A stretch of DNA of 64,000 bases from Macrothele yani (lineage: Eukaryota > Arthropoda > Arachnida > Araneae > Macrothelidae). The stretch's first letter is position 1, and each line of letters begins with the position of its first letter. The stretch covers positions 76,814,607-76,878,606 of the forward strand of contig CM077005.1 in NCBI GenBank assembly GCA_039090855.1. The letters run 5' to 3'. Below, piece after piece: positions 1 to 10,278 of the stretch. The notes beneath the pieces are model-generated. The model made no database searches and was not told where the DNA came from. It saw only the letters and a program-made list of their open reading frames with translations. The position numbers and the translations under genes are program-made.

Positions 1-1440
1 AACTTTGTATACTGTAAAGAAACACTAGAGAAATCAAATGAGGAAGAGCACTGCACATTAAAACTTTTCTGGACAACGGAATTTTGTTAATGCCATTCCG
101 TTTAAGAATAACAGTTTTCACAAAAAAAAAAAAAAAAATACGTTCACAGTTTTTATCTAGAGAGAAATAGACATAATGACAAAATGGATAACCTTGGGCA
201 AATTAGGCCGAAACCTGTTATCAAGGTTTGCTGTATTTTCAGTTTTTTTGTTGTTTTTATTACAAATATATATATATATATATATATACAGTGTATATGC
301 ACACTAACTTTGAAATAATATATTTTCATGTATGTGTGCAAACTTCATCAAAATTGCATTTAAAAGCTCTAGCCATTTACCTCTCAACAATATTATGACT
401 TTGCAGAACATTCTGCATTAGAAATTGCAATAATATGCTGTGATTACAGGCTAAGGGGGTAATGTTTCAGACAGAAGTAACCCAGTGATTTTGTTTTAGG
501 CATTTTACTCCGCTTTTGTACTTAAATAAACATTTCGAATAATGGAAAAACCTTAACATGTGTAGAATAATCAAATCAATGAGACTTATTTACCCAATTG
601 CCTGTGGTTTACTGGTCTTCCATGTAGCAAAATATTTCTTCCACAAATTCCATTTCAAGTGTGTTTTTTATTCATATATATTCTTTAAAAAGATGTCAAC
701 TTTCCTGTTAAGCACACTCAGCATCTAATTGTTTACTTTCAAATGATAACCAAAACCTTCAAATATTGTTGGTGACAGTTGATACTATCCACAGCCACAG
801 GCCATTAGTGGAAGGGGAGTGCAGATGTTATATAAACACAAAAGTGCACAACACTTTTATGATTGCTTTTTGACTAATTTTGTCTCGCTGTATCAACAAT
901 CTTGCATAGGTAGCAATGTTAAGTACAGAGAATCATGATAACATGTTTTGTTAAAAAAAACAGTTTCCGCATTTATGTTATGTAAATTTATGTGAAAACT
1001 TCCTGCCCTTTGGCCACTTTCATCCCATCTGTGCTCTGCCCCTTCATTAAGAAATGCAACAAGGGGCATATATAGATTTTTTCTGAGGGCGTGCCAATGA
1101 AATGAAAAAAATTAAATCCACCAAGACAAAATAAAAAGAATGAGAATGGAAAAAATAAAAATAAAAATTTGTAACGTAAATTAATTAATTTTTTTATTAA
1201 ATTAAGCACTTTTGTTTCCAATGTAAGGCACATTTTAACAATAAATAAAACACATTTAAACACTTTCCGGGGGAGTGGGCATAAATATATGCCCCCTTAC
1301 ATTACATAAATGTATAAAATATATAATATAAATACGCCCTTACAGTACCATGGCTACAATGTAAACAACCCTGATGTTGGCTTTCCAGCTCAGCATACAA
1401 GATATATTTTTAGCGAATTTTTATGAATTATAAAAACGTA
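1..1440. other. AT-rich non-coding stretch with simple repeats
   Basis: I see no gene here. The sequence is AT-rich with an A-run at about 122-138, a TA microsatellite at about 265-290 and many short T- and A-runs. The few open frames are low-complexity and lack recognisable motifs, so I do not call them. Function unknown. Confidence 0.6.
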
Positions 1441-1700
1441 AAATGTTAATTCCGCTGTCGAAAATATTTATTTACGTAACAAAACAACGTAAAAGGGCAA
1501 AATAAAAGCACTAAGTTTTTAACGAGTTTTAAAGTCGTAAAACCCATGGCGTCGGTCTTGTAAATAAACGTTAAATATCAATTCCGCGATCGGAAATATT
1601 TATTTACACAACAAAACGACTGAAATGGCAAAATAAACGCACTACGTTTATTTCCAAGTACAGCGACCGTCTTATAAAAGGTACGAAGTTAGTAATATAC
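1441..1700. repeat. Diverged tandem duplication, 132-bp period
   Basis: A block beginning around 1446 (TTAATTCCG) returns at 1578 (TCAATTCCG), an offset of 132 bp. Both halves share in order an AATTCCG start, AAATATTTATTTAC, ACAAAAC, GGCAAAATAAA and GCACTA. The halves differ at many positions, so the duplication is old. No coding content is visible. Confidence 0.55.
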
Positions 1701-2640
1701 AGTACTTTTTTGAGATATCACTATTTTAATGGTATTAACAAAACTTGATTGCAGCTATATTTTCAAGCTGCAGGATATTTTTATACTCTTAGATCGTTTT
1801 AAGAACCCTGGAACTAGAGTATAAATTTCGTGTTTTAGAAAGAAAAGATTACTATGAAAATTCCTTGTGACTTAAGTTATACAATTATTTTATGTGAATC
1901 GTGTGATTTCTATCATTTCCGGATAACTCTGTAAGGAATAGTTTATGTGTATTTATTTATACACACTTTGGCACTGTATTCAATAAAACAATACATACTT
2001 GCAAATGGCGCTGCAAAGAAGCTTTATTTAGTACTGGCTGAGATTTGAGCGAACAAGCCAACAGCCAATTAGTCCCAAGTTCCCAACAGCCAATACTTAG
2101 CACAACATCGGATAGGATTCACTGATAACCCTGATGCAGTATGCAGTGAATAAACCGAAATATCAGTCTTATTGAGATCAGAAGTATTGAAAAATATCGA
2201 AAAATCAATCCGATATATTGATCTTTAAATACAGATATTTTCGATTCAATATATCGGTCTCAGAATATTAAAAGATATCATACTTTTGAAAATATCGCCC
2301 ATCCCTTCGTCTTGGTGAAAAAACGAGCGCCACCGTAAAATCACGTGACGATTCGCTGACCAATAGCAGAAAGCGACGCATGCCGCATTCCTTTTCTGTC
2401 ATTATCGTTCATTGCCTAACCCGTGCCTCTTAGCAACGCCCGTAAAATTACGGTTTGGAACAGTTGTCCTACATATCCATGCCCATTAAAATACGGGCAT
2501 CGCCTTGAAACTGCAGAAACGAGCCTTGATCGTAAAAATACACGGGCAACAAGACTTTTTTACGGGAATTTTTAACAGTGTATAATTACCCCACTCCCCA
2601 CCCCCACCCCACATATGGCTGCTTGTGTTTAACAGTTTCT
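1701..2640. other. Unassigned AT-rich DNA with ATATCG-rich segment
   Basis: No gene is visible. Around 2150-2310 the motif ATATCG and its complement recur several times, giving short inverted repeats such as CGATATATTG and CAATATATCG. This could be the inside of a small non-autonomous DNA element, but I cannot find paired termini. A polyC-rich run (CCCCACTCCCCACC type) lies near 2586-2612. Confidence 0.4.
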
Positions 2641-2654
2641 AATGAAATGCAGTA

Positions 2655-2893
2655 TTGAAATCATACTACAGCCTGCCTACAGTCCTGACCTCGCCCCGTG
2701 CGATTTCTGGCTGTTTGCAACAAAGTAGGAGAAGTTCCGTGGCGCAATATTCAACACAGATGCTAACATTATTCAAGCTGTACAGGGGTCGCTAAAGCAG
2801 CTTCCACAAAATGCCTTCGCCACATGCTTTGAAAAGTACACTGAACGGCAGGACCGTTGCATATCATCCGAGGGAAGATACTTTCAGAAAGAA
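2655..2893 (+). pseudogene. mariner transposase C-terminal fragment
   Basis: In forward frame the piece reads YSPDLAPCDFWLF, then FRGAIFNTDANII, LKQLPQNAFATCFEKY and CISSEGRYF. This is the C-terminal signature of mariner (DD34D) transposases, in which the D of SPDLAPCDFWLF is the third catalytic aspartate. A stop (TAG) follows ATK and the N-terminal two thirds are missing. It ends directly against the Tc1-C copy that starts at 2901, so that insertion may have landed in or beside it. The family is clear from the motif; the subfamily is not. Confidence 0.8.
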
Positions 2894-2900
2894 TAACATA

Positions 2901-4310
2901 CACTGCTGGCCACCCAAAATGCAGCATTCAAGAAGGAAGCATCCGATTAGCCTGAAATTCGCATCATGTGTCGCCCGGGAGTGGACATGCAAACGATTAG
3001 CATCTCAGGGCATATGCAAATCATGTGCGCGTGGCAAGCCACCGAGAAGCACTATAAGAAGGGTGCACAGAAGGCGGGGTGTAAGTAGTGGAAGTGTGTT
3101 GTGCTGCCGGACCTGTGCGTGGGAATCTTCCTGACTCCTCGTCGCAGAATACGACAGTCATTCCAGCAGGTTTCAGAGTTCTACAGAGGACGAATAGTGG
3201 CTTATCGCGACAGCGGTTCATCGTACCGAGACATCGGCGCCCGTGTGGGACGACATCCAGCCACAGTGAGGCGAGTATGGATTCGGTGGGTGCAGGAGGG
3301 ACGGACGGACAGACGTGAGCGATTGCAGCAGCCGCGGCACACCACACAACGAGAGGACAGGAATGTTGTGCGGCGTGCATTGACGGCTCGCACCGCCACA
3401 TCACGAACGTTAGCGCAGGAATTATGGTGTGTTGCGCAACAACCTGTGTCAGCACGTACCGTTTGACGTCGTCCGAAGAAGCAGGGACTTGTCGCACGGC
3501 GCCCATTGCTCCGATTACTATTGACGTTACACCACCGGCGAGTGCGGAGGCAGTGGGCCGTTGAACGCCACATCTGAGTTACGGAATGGCACGACATTGT
3601 CTTCTCCGACGAATCGCGCTTCCGCCTGCAACACCACAATGGTCGGATCCGCGTGTGGTGGCACCGCGGCGAGAGACTGTATGACGCCTGCATTATGCAT
3701 CGCTATACCAGTCCGTCGCCTGGCGTAATGGTTTGGGACGCAATTGGATATGACACCTGCACCCCTATGGTACGCATCGCCAGTACACTCAACAGCCACC
3801 GCTACATCTCCGACGTTTTGTAGCCTGTAGTCCTCCCTTACCTGCAGGACATGCCAGCGGCCACGTTTCAACAGAACAATTCGCGCCCGCACGTGGCACG
3901 ATCGTGCAGCAATTCTTCACGGCCCACCAGGTGTCCCTGCTGCCGTGGCCTGCCTGTTCTCCCGATATGTAGCCCATCGAACACGTCTGGTCGCTGATCG
4001 GCAACCGAGTGGCCCGGCAAGCACCACCCTCGGCTACGCCTGATGAAATGTGGCAACGTGTGGAAGCTGCCTGGACCGACATACCCCAAGCCCACATCCA
4101 AAGCCTCTTTCGTTAGATGACGTGGCGTGTATCGGCCGTTGTTGCAAGCCATGGGGGCCACACGAACTGTTGATGTCGGCGTGTTCCGCAAGTCGCATGG
4201 GCCTGTAAGTTCAATCGTTTCATCTCTGTATCTGTTGTTACGTGTCCAGTAAATCTGGCTTTGCTATCTCGTGTCCTTCTTGTGTTGCATTTTGGGTGGC
4301 CAGTATAGTG
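2901..4310 (+). mobile_element. Tc1-like transposon, family C, copy 1
   Basis: The left terminus CACTGCTGGCCACCC follows a TA at 2899-2900, and the right end has the complementary GGGTGGCCAGTATAGTG followed by TA at 4311. These are the inverted repeats and TA target duplication expected of Tc1/mariner elements. The element is about 1.4 kb and encloses one decayed transposase gene. Related copies lie at 25.6-27.0 kb (minus) and 37.9-38.9 kb (plus, truncated). Confidence 0.85.
3134..4173 (+). pseudogene. Tc1-like transposase pseudogene (family C, DD34E)
   Basis: Cut-and-paste transposase of the IS630-Tc1-mariner superfamily. Visible parts: paired helix-turn-helix region (GRIVAYRDSGSSYRDIGARV), GRPR-like basic linker, first catalytic block FSDESRF, VMVWDAIGYD, a second block FQQNNSRPH and a third block SPD-S-EH around 3960-3985. 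The usual start codon is ACT at 3134 where the related copy at 38.1 kb has ATG. There is a TGA at 3464-3466 (CGA in the other copy), more stops later, and a frameshift after the second block. The second catalytic Asp is Asn (GAC to AAC). It cannot make active enzyme. Confidence 0.85.
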
Positions 4311-5821
4311 TATATTTTGCTGTATCTATATTTTTTCATTTCGTGTGATTTTACTCTATTTTTATGGAATGGTCGTTGTATATAGGGTAGCTTTCAACTT
4401 CCCCATCTTAATGGGAAACCACATATTCCTGAAATTCAATTTTTTTCCTCACTATTTTTCTTCGGATCCTTTTTGTATCAGGGCATTCTCCTAGTTTGGG
4501 TTTTCCAGCCTTTTGGAGAGACGCAAGAGTTGCAGATACAAAGCCACTACACTTTTGAGGTTTTCATCGTCGTTCGTTTACCAGAGTCAGTTATCCTAAA
4601 CACACCTCATCCAGCTTTTGTTTGTTAATCGCACACTTTTCTTTTCTTCAAACTGACTTAATATCCAGCAAACACTTTTTTGTGGATGTTGAAAATGAAC
4701 AGAGTTTTTGTCATATTTTTGCACCAGAAACACCGAAAAATTACCAGAAGGATAAATGCTTTTCCAAAAAATGTTATCAGCTTTTATTTATTATGCGTTA
4801 TCGCAAAATGAGTTCAGAGTTTGTGTCTATCTGAAAGAAAGCATAAATAAGGATCCTAAAAATTAGGATATTCAGTAAATTTTCAACGTGAATGTGCTAC
4901 TATTAAATTTGTTGAATCAGTATGAAAACTTGGAAATAAAAGCAGAAACGCCGAAATTTTTCCTAGACAATAATTTTTCCTAGACAATATGGTTTATTGT
5001 CGGTTGCTTACTAAGCTTTTCATCCGTCCGCAAGCTGTGCAAATTGATTTGAACACACACGTTTGACCAGAATAGACAGAAAATTTTGAGAAACGCTCAA
5101 ATAAATAAGGAATTTAAAGTACGGAAGAGAAAAAAAAGGTATGGCTCATGCGGTTGCTCAAGGAAACATTGGAACTCTTTCCCCGTCTAAATCTCTTCAA
5201 TAATTTAGTGTGTAAAAGCGTCTCGTCGACAATTCGTATTTCGTTCACTCAGTAATCGCTCCTTCTATTAGAATCGCGGTTCCTGTTCCGTGTAATTGTC
5301 TTCGCCCTCATTGCTCTAAGAACGGAGTTAACGTCCAATTACGAAGCTGTAAAGAAGCATAAGAAATTTTATTTCCATCTGATTTGAAGTTTATTTCTAG
5401 CAATTTTATGCAAATACAACACGTCTACTCCGGATTTTATCTGATTGCCTATAATGAGTAGATATTACGGGATCTGAGAAAATAACCCTCGACCTAAGCT
5501 TGTGGATATAAAAAATCGTTTAAGCATTAGCATGCTTTCTGCAAAGGAAAGCAATTCCAGAAATATCATGTTTTTTTCCGACAAATATGTGTTTACCTTT
5601 TTCTTTATTTATAAAAAGTTATTTTTAGCCGTGAAGTGTTTTTGGAAGCTCTGACTAGAAGTAAAGTAATTTTGGTGATACTCAAGTCGAATTAATTGCC
5701 AGATTGTCAAAATTGTCAATATTTCTAGTATTGCGTATTGTCAACTTATAATGAATTATAATTTTTACTGGTTTGTTGTGTGGTAATTATTATATCATGA
5801 ATAAAGTCTTTTATGCTGGTT
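4311..5821. other. Unassigned AT-rich DNA
   Basis: No gene or repeat recognised on either strand. A short open frame at 4622-4834 (plus) has unremarkable composition and no family motif, so I leave it uncalled. The region separates Tc1-C copy 1 from the candidate LTR at 5.8 kb. Confidence 0.5.
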
Positions 5822-5826
5822 GTTAA

Positions 5827-6346
5827 TGGAGACACTTAATGACAGAGACCCAACGGCCAGACAGAGGTCTGACAGTACTATGAACTGAGAAAAACGTACT
5901 TACTTAAAAACCTTTTATTAGGAAACTCCTGGTATCATCCAACACACACACTACTAGTCACTCTAATCGTATCACAATAATGAAGAAGAACCTAATCACA
6001 TAGAACGAAGCTCTCGGCACAAAATAACGTAGCTCTTTTCACATCGAACAAAACCTCTCCACATATGAACAAAAGCTCTTTCACGTAACACAAAAGCTCT
6101 CTCACGTAACACAAAAGCTCTCTCACGTAACACAAAAGCTCTCTCACGTAACACAAAAGCTCTCTCACGTAACACAAAAGCTCTCTACGCACATAAACAA
6201 AAAGCTCTCCTCATATAAACAAAAGCTCTCCGCATATCAACAAAAGCTCTCTTAGGTATCGTTGAACGCGCCTATTTATACTGCCTACCACCACGTCATG
6301 ACTACACTCGTTGCCACATATCATTCAGCGGGAGAAATAACATCTC
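5827..6346 (-). mobile_element. Candidate solo LTR
   Basis: Flanked by the 5-bp direct repeat GTTAA (5822-5826 and 6347-6351). Read on the minus strand it has a TATA-box-like TATAAATAGG at 6280-6271, a block of 21-bp tandem repeats, and an AATAAA at about 5919-5914, the order promoter, leader, polyadenylation signal that an LTR shows. Ends are not clean TG...CA (minus strand begins GAGATGTT and ends TCTCCA). No PBS, purine tract or partner LTR is present in the window. A Pol II-transcribed MITE is an alternative. Confidence 0.4.
6060..6250. repeat. 21-bp minisatellite inside the candidate LTR
   Basis: The unit CACAAAAGCTCTCTCACGTAA is repeated about six times nearly perfectly between 6068 and 6190, with diverged units (AACAAAAGCTCTC) on both sides. 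The period is a multiple of three, so the minus strand reads as a repetitive open frame (RELLCYV units). I regard that frame as a by-product of the repeat, not a gene. Confidence 0.9.
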
Positions 6347-6529
6347 GTTAAGTAAGAAGATAATTTACATAGGAAAATAAAATAACGAGAGACAGTAAAA
6401 TCAAAAGGAAACTGAATCTATAGTATACGTTACAAACTGTCAATTTAAACAGATGATTATTTTATAGGGATTATTTCTTAGATACAATCCGCAACCCCTG
6501 GGTCATGTCTCAAAATTTAAGTTTGCAAA

Positions 6530-6703
6530 AGATTTCAGTTAACTAGATATAGTCGAACCAATAATAATTGAAAAGGGAGTGAGACAAAGTGATATCATAT
6601 CCCCAAAACTCTTCAATGCCACATCGTAGAATGTCTTACAATCATTGAACTGGAAAGACTAGGAGGATAAATATTAATGGAGATTACTTAACTCACCTTG
6701 CAT
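6530..6703 (+). pseudogene. RTE reverse-transcriptase fragment, inverted
   Basis: Forward strand reads IEKGVRQSDIISPKLFNAT, a stop, QSLNW, a stop and then DY-L-S. This is the segment just before the FADD box in the RTE LINEs of this window (compare IGKGVRQGDTISPKLFNATLE at 60.2 kb). It points opposite to the RTE copy that begins at 6704, which holds its own version of the same segment at about 7050-7185. The join at about 6703 is therefore a head-to-head rearrangement. Confidence 0.75.
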
Positions 6704-7747
6704 TGATCAAACACTTTTCTTTTAAGACATGATGGCATATTCCTCCTGAAAATTATACTGTTTCTTCCAAAAGCTCTCTAGGCAAGTTTTATACGCCGGT
6801 TAATTTCTTCATCAATGTGACCTTCACTCTATATCTGCTATCCAAGATAAATGTAGTTATCGGTTAACTCCAGTTTTTCTCCATCAATCGATAAATCTTC
6901 ATTTCTTGAAAAGCATTGTACATCACTTTTGTCTTCTGAAAATTCATTTCTAATCGCACTTCTTTGCTCTTGTCAGCAAGTTTCTGGCTCATACTCTGTA
7001 GCTCTGATGGGGTAGTTGCAAAAATGACTACGTCATCAGCAAAACGAAGGTGAGTTAGATAATCTCCATTAATATGTATCTCTTTATTTTTCCAGTTCAG
7101 TGACTGAAAGATATTTTCCAATATGGCATTAAAGAGTTTAGGAGATATAGTGTCCCCTTGTCTTACACCCTTTCAAATTTTTCTGGGTGCTGTATTCTCA
7201 AATAGCCGAATCTTTGCACTTGCAATTTCGTAGATGGTATTAATAATATTAATGCATGCATCTTCAATTCCGCAGGATTTCAAAGCCATTATAACTGCTG
7301 ATGGTTTCACCGAATCAAAGGCCTTTTCATAATCGATAAAAGCCATGCATAACGGAAGTTCTTTCAATTAGTTCTCTCGGTGCGCGGATATGATCTATAA
7401 GTTTGTAGCCACTCCTTAATCCAGCTTATTATCTCGGTTGAGCCATGTCCAGTGTTACCTTCAAGAGGTGTGAAAGAATTTAAGTGAAGATTTTATAAAC
7501 CACTGATAGGAGGATGATAGAGCTGTAGTTCTTGAGATCTTCATTCAGGCATCGAGTGAAAACTTGGGAGAGTACTGTTTCAATTTCTCCACTTGCTTCT
7601 TGTATGATGTCTCCGGTTATTCCATCTATTCCCGGAGCTTTTCCCCGTTTCATGTTCTTGATTGCATGTGCAACGTCTGCTGGGAGGACTGGAAAAACTA
7701 TGGTGCTGGTACCTGTCGTAATGTCTGGAGCACATGTATCATCCCTT
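6704..7747 (-). pseudogene. RTE reverse transcriptase (C-terminal half), decayed
   Basis: Copies LINE RNA into DNA at a nicked target. Visible in order: a priming region at 7.75-7.55 kb (AIKNMKRGKAPGIDG-type), then 7367-7173 LCMAFIDYEKAFDSVKPSAV with RT motif A, KGVRQGDTISPKLFN (motif B), LRFADDVVIFATTPSEL with an intact FADD at about 7045, QKTKVMYNAF, and KRKVFDQC at the truncated end. Stops occur at about 7170 and 6862. The frame is otherwise largely kept between these blocks. Related copies: 41.2-42.2 and 59.3-61.2 kb. Confidence 0.85.
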
Positions 7748-7909
7748 ATAACGAAGTAAATTTCTCCGTCATTTTTGGTCTACGCCGGGATTCGAACCCG
7801 AGGCCGCTTATTCCGGAACAAGTCGCTCTACCAACTGAGCTACGCAGACATTTGTTCTGATTGCTATGTGCCTTTATGTCGTGTGCGTCCTGCTGGCAGG
7901 TACGTCACA
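7748..7909 (-). repeat. TRIM 3' LTR
   Basis: 162 bp, identical by eye to 8170-8331. Minus strand begins TGTGACGTACC and ends CTTCGTTAT. It lacks the common terminal CA. The internal purine tract GGGGGAGA abuts its minus-strand start. Identity of the two LTRs implies recent insertion, because both are copied from one template. Confidence 0.85.
7777..7849 (-). tRNA. tRNA-like domain inside the TRIM LTR (copy 1)
   Basis: 73 nt fold as acceptor GTCTGCG/CGTAGAC, D arm GCTC/GAGC around AGTTGGTA, and T arm around TTCGAAT, with A box TAGCTCAGTTGG and perfect B box GGTTCGAATCC. The anticodon arm is poor: in register the loop would be TTCCGGA (CCG), but only a shifted 5-bp stem with a 6-nt loop pairs. 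No 3' CCA is encoded. It is more likely a Pol III-promoter tRNA relic belonging to the LTR than a functional tRNA gene. Confidence 0.5.
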
Positions 7910-8149
7910 TCTCCCCCGAAAGAGGGCCGGGGGCATGGCCCACGGGTCAGCCGTGACCATGAATCGTTGCAGGCAGCCATCCACTGTAGAACGTGCACTT
8001 GAGAACTGCCAGTCAATCCGCTGTGTGGAATGCAACATCACACATTTTCATTTTTCGAAGCGCTGGAGAAGGAATTCTCTGATTTTTCCTGTCTCGCGGT
8101 GTGGAAATAACATCACACCAATGCGAGATTTTGAACGGCCGGGTCATCC

Positions 8150-8169
8150 GGATAGTTCGGGCGCCATTT
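8150..8169 (-). promoter_or_regulatory. TRIM primer-binding site (tRNA-Lys type)
   Basis: On the minus strand, AAA follows the 5' LTR and then TGGCGCCCGAAC (8166-8155), after which the match to the tRNA-Lys complement stops. TGGCGCCCGAAC is the complement of a 3' tRNA-Lys end including CCA and is used by many retroviruses and Gypsy-type elements to start minus-strand DNA synthesis. Position and spacing are canonical. Confidence 0.8.
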
Positions 8170-8331
8170 ATAACGAAGTAAATTTCTCCGTCATTTTTGG
8201 TCTACGCCGGGATTCGAACCCGAGGCCGCTTATTCCGGAACAAGTCGCTCTACCAACTGAGCTACGCAGACATTTGTTCTGATTGCTATGTGCCTTTATG
8301 TCGTGTGCGTCCTGCTGGCAGGTACGTCACA
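8170..8331 (-). repeat. TRIM 5' LTR
   Basis: Upstream LTR in the sense of the element, identical by eye to 7748-7909. It is followed on minus by AAA and the primer-binding site. Its outer edge meets the CCCTT target duplication at 8332-8336. Confidence 0.85.
8199..8271 (-). tRNA. tRNA-like domain inside the TRIM LTR (copy 2)
   Basis: Identical to the domain at 7777-7849: A box TAGCTCAGTTGG, B box GGTTCGAATCC, seven-pair acceptor stem with one G-T. Being in the 5' LTR in sense direction, it could start Pol III transcription through the rest of the LTR and into the element. See the copy 1 entry for the weak anticodon arm. Confidence 0.5.
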
Positions 8332-8395
8332 CCCTTTTATATAATTTCGAGCAGAAATGTCAAACCTTCACCTCTATTTCTTGTTACAGAAGCAT

Positions 8396-10076
8396 CTTCA
8401 TTAATTCGAAATAATAATGAAATCTCCATTCTGGCAGCAGATAAATCACACCAAACAGTACTTTTAAATAGAACAACATATCAGGATAAGATGTTCGAAG
8501 CCATTTCATCCATTCCGCATATAGGGGTAGAGCGGGATCCCACAAAAGCAACATGTTCAACACTTTTCAGATTTAAAAAAAGCTCACTTATTCCCAGATA
8601 GTTTCTCAAAAGCCTTCACCCATCCCCCCACATCCGGCTGTAGTGTGCCCGATATCTTTGGGCGTCTAAAACTACATAAGGAGGGCATCCTATTAGGCTA
8701 CTAGTCGCGGGTTATGTTAACCCGACCCGACCCCTTGAAAAAGCTCTAGCTCAGTACTTAGCAAATTTTGCAATGAACTCCCCTTATTCTGTGAAATTCT
8801 GTGTTCTACTGCAGCAATTAAAAAAAGTTAGAATGTTTCAGCCACATTCTAAACCTTTCACCCTTGCCTCCCTAGATGTTGTTTCATTTTACCCTAATGT
8901 ACCAGTGGACGCCACCCACCTCCTTATAGAGGTCAAACTGAGTCCCAAGTCCCTACATCAGCCATTATGAACGCTCTTCGATTAGTTAAACAGCGTTCAT
9001 ACTTCAAATTCGATAATCGAATCTACAAGCAAGTGGAGGGCTCACGCATGGGTTCTCCACTTTCAGCCGTACTCGCAGAAATTCTGATTCAACACATTGA
9101 GAACGTTTACATATCAGGTACGTCGACGACATCCTTGTATTTTGGCCTCATACACAGGATAATTTAGCTAAGTTCGCCGACGCGCTTTCATCTGTTTTCC
9201 CTCTATCGGGCTCACGATAGAAACTCAATCAAACTATTCTCTACCATTCTTGGACTTTCAAATCACCCGTAATCTAGTAACACGCAACCTTTCTTACTCT
9301 GTTTAACGAAAACCCACTGCCGGAAGTAGTTTAATCCCTTTTAACTCCTCACATCCGTTACCACATAAGCTTTCATCCATCAATTTTTCTTATCAGAAGA
9401 GCTTTCTCGCATTCATCTACTAACAGCTCGCTTAAACTTGATATAGATTTCACTTTCGATTTAGCCGCCAAACATGGATACCCGAAATATATAATTAACA
9501 GACTAAATCGAAGAATTTTAAAGGATAGATCTACATCTTTGGCCAAAGAACAAAAACCAGCAAAGCGTTTTGTTGGTACCATGGAGCAGTACCCAAGCAT
9601 TACTAATGTACTGACACGCACATGTATGAAATATGACAATCATTTTGGCATTAGATCCAGAAATCTATTTTCACTCATCAAAAAAGATAGAGAACCACCT
9701 GATACTCTGTGTAAATGGGGTGTATATAATATACCATTAACAGATGTTTCCAATGGCGAACACGTCAGTAATAATGTAGGATCTACAAAACGTAGCCTTG
9801 AAACTAGAATGCAGGAACATAAATATGACATTCGCGTTAATCATAGTAACACAGTTTTCGCTAGATATGTGGCACAAGGAACCGTCCAACCGGATTGAAA
9901 AAAACTTTAAGTTGCTACATACAGCCGCCTCTCTATACTCGTTGTACATAACTGAAAGTTTATACATCGAGGCTTTCGGGGACGATTGCTATAACGATAA
10001 TTCCCCAACTAAATTACACAGGATTTGGAAAAGACTCATTTCAGCTATGAAATTGCATAACATCTTCTCTTGTTAA
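8396..10076 (+). pseudogene. Penelope-like RT plus GIY-YIG endonuclease, decayed
   Basis: RT domain: ISILAADKSHQTVLLN with a DKxxxxVxLN block, YQDKM, ERDPTKA; motif A LDVVSFYPNVPVD (about 8870-8910); motif B KQVEGSRMGSPLSAVLAEI (about 9028-9085); motif C YVDDILVFW at 9119-9145. Endonuclease at 9715-9870: GVYNIPL, then NVGSTKRSLETRMQEH, the GIY-YIG core with YIG changed to NVG and the conserved R and EH kept. A C-terminal ES-W block follows at 9900-10060. A TAG at 8599-8601 and frame changes near 8970, 9118 and 9870 kill it. RT and nuclease are in the order known for Penelope families. Confidence 0.85.
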
Positions 10077-10278
10077 ATATGTGAGGTATAACAAATACAT
10101 ATATTTTGTATATTTTGCACCTGTTTATCATTATCCCACATGGACCTCGTCTGATTTGTGATTTAGCAATGAAATGATGGCAACATGTGACACCCTGGCG
10201 ACGCTAGTCTACATCATGTACGTCATCATACTCGGACATACATATGGGAGCACACGTGCAGCAGTGGCTCTCCTCCAT

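Larger units (their letters stand above)
7748..8331 (-). mobile_element. TRIM-like LTR miniature element with tRNA in its LTRs
   Basis: Two identical 162-bp direct repeats (7748-7909, 8170-8331) flank 260 bp without coding capacity. Read on minus, the 5' LTR starts TGTGACG; 3 nt after it stands TGGCGCCCGAAC (8166-8155), a 12-nt match to the primer-binding site for tRNA-Lys; the internal region ends in the purine tract CGGGGGAGA directly before the 3' LTR. The unit is bounded by CCCTT on both sides (7743-7747, 8332-8336), and removing one copy restores the RTE sequence as it stands at 60.9 kb. This is full LTR-retrotransposon architecture in miniature. It is non-autonomous. Confidence 0.85.

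Noticed and set aside
988..1263. 91-codon minus frame
   Set aside because: Dominated by Phe/Leu/Lys from A/T runs; no homology recognised.
3021..3693. Long minus-strand frames opposite Tc1-C (3021-3506, 3202-3693)
   Set aside because: They are antisense shadows of the transposase; their Cys/Arg-rich text mirrors the forward HTH and linker codons. The same shadows appear opposite the copies at 26.1-26.9 and 38.5-38.9 kb.
4622..4834. 70-codon forward frame in spacer
   Set aside because: Short, no motif, surrounded by AT-rich DNA; chance frame is likely.
5992..6192. Repetitive minus-strand open frame (RELLCYV units)
   Set aside because: It is produced by a 21-bp minisatellite whose period is a multiple of three; no start context, domain or non-repeat part supports a gene.
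7777..7849. A genuine cellular tRNA gene
   Set aside because: Identical copy within each direct repeat, embedded in an LTR with PBS and target duplication, and the anticodon arm pairs poorly. I list it as tRNA-like only.
8169..8331. Two separate SINE insertions instead of one TRIM
   Set aside because: The repeats are identical, share one outer CCCTT duplication, have no A-tails, and enclose a PBS and a purine tract in the right places.
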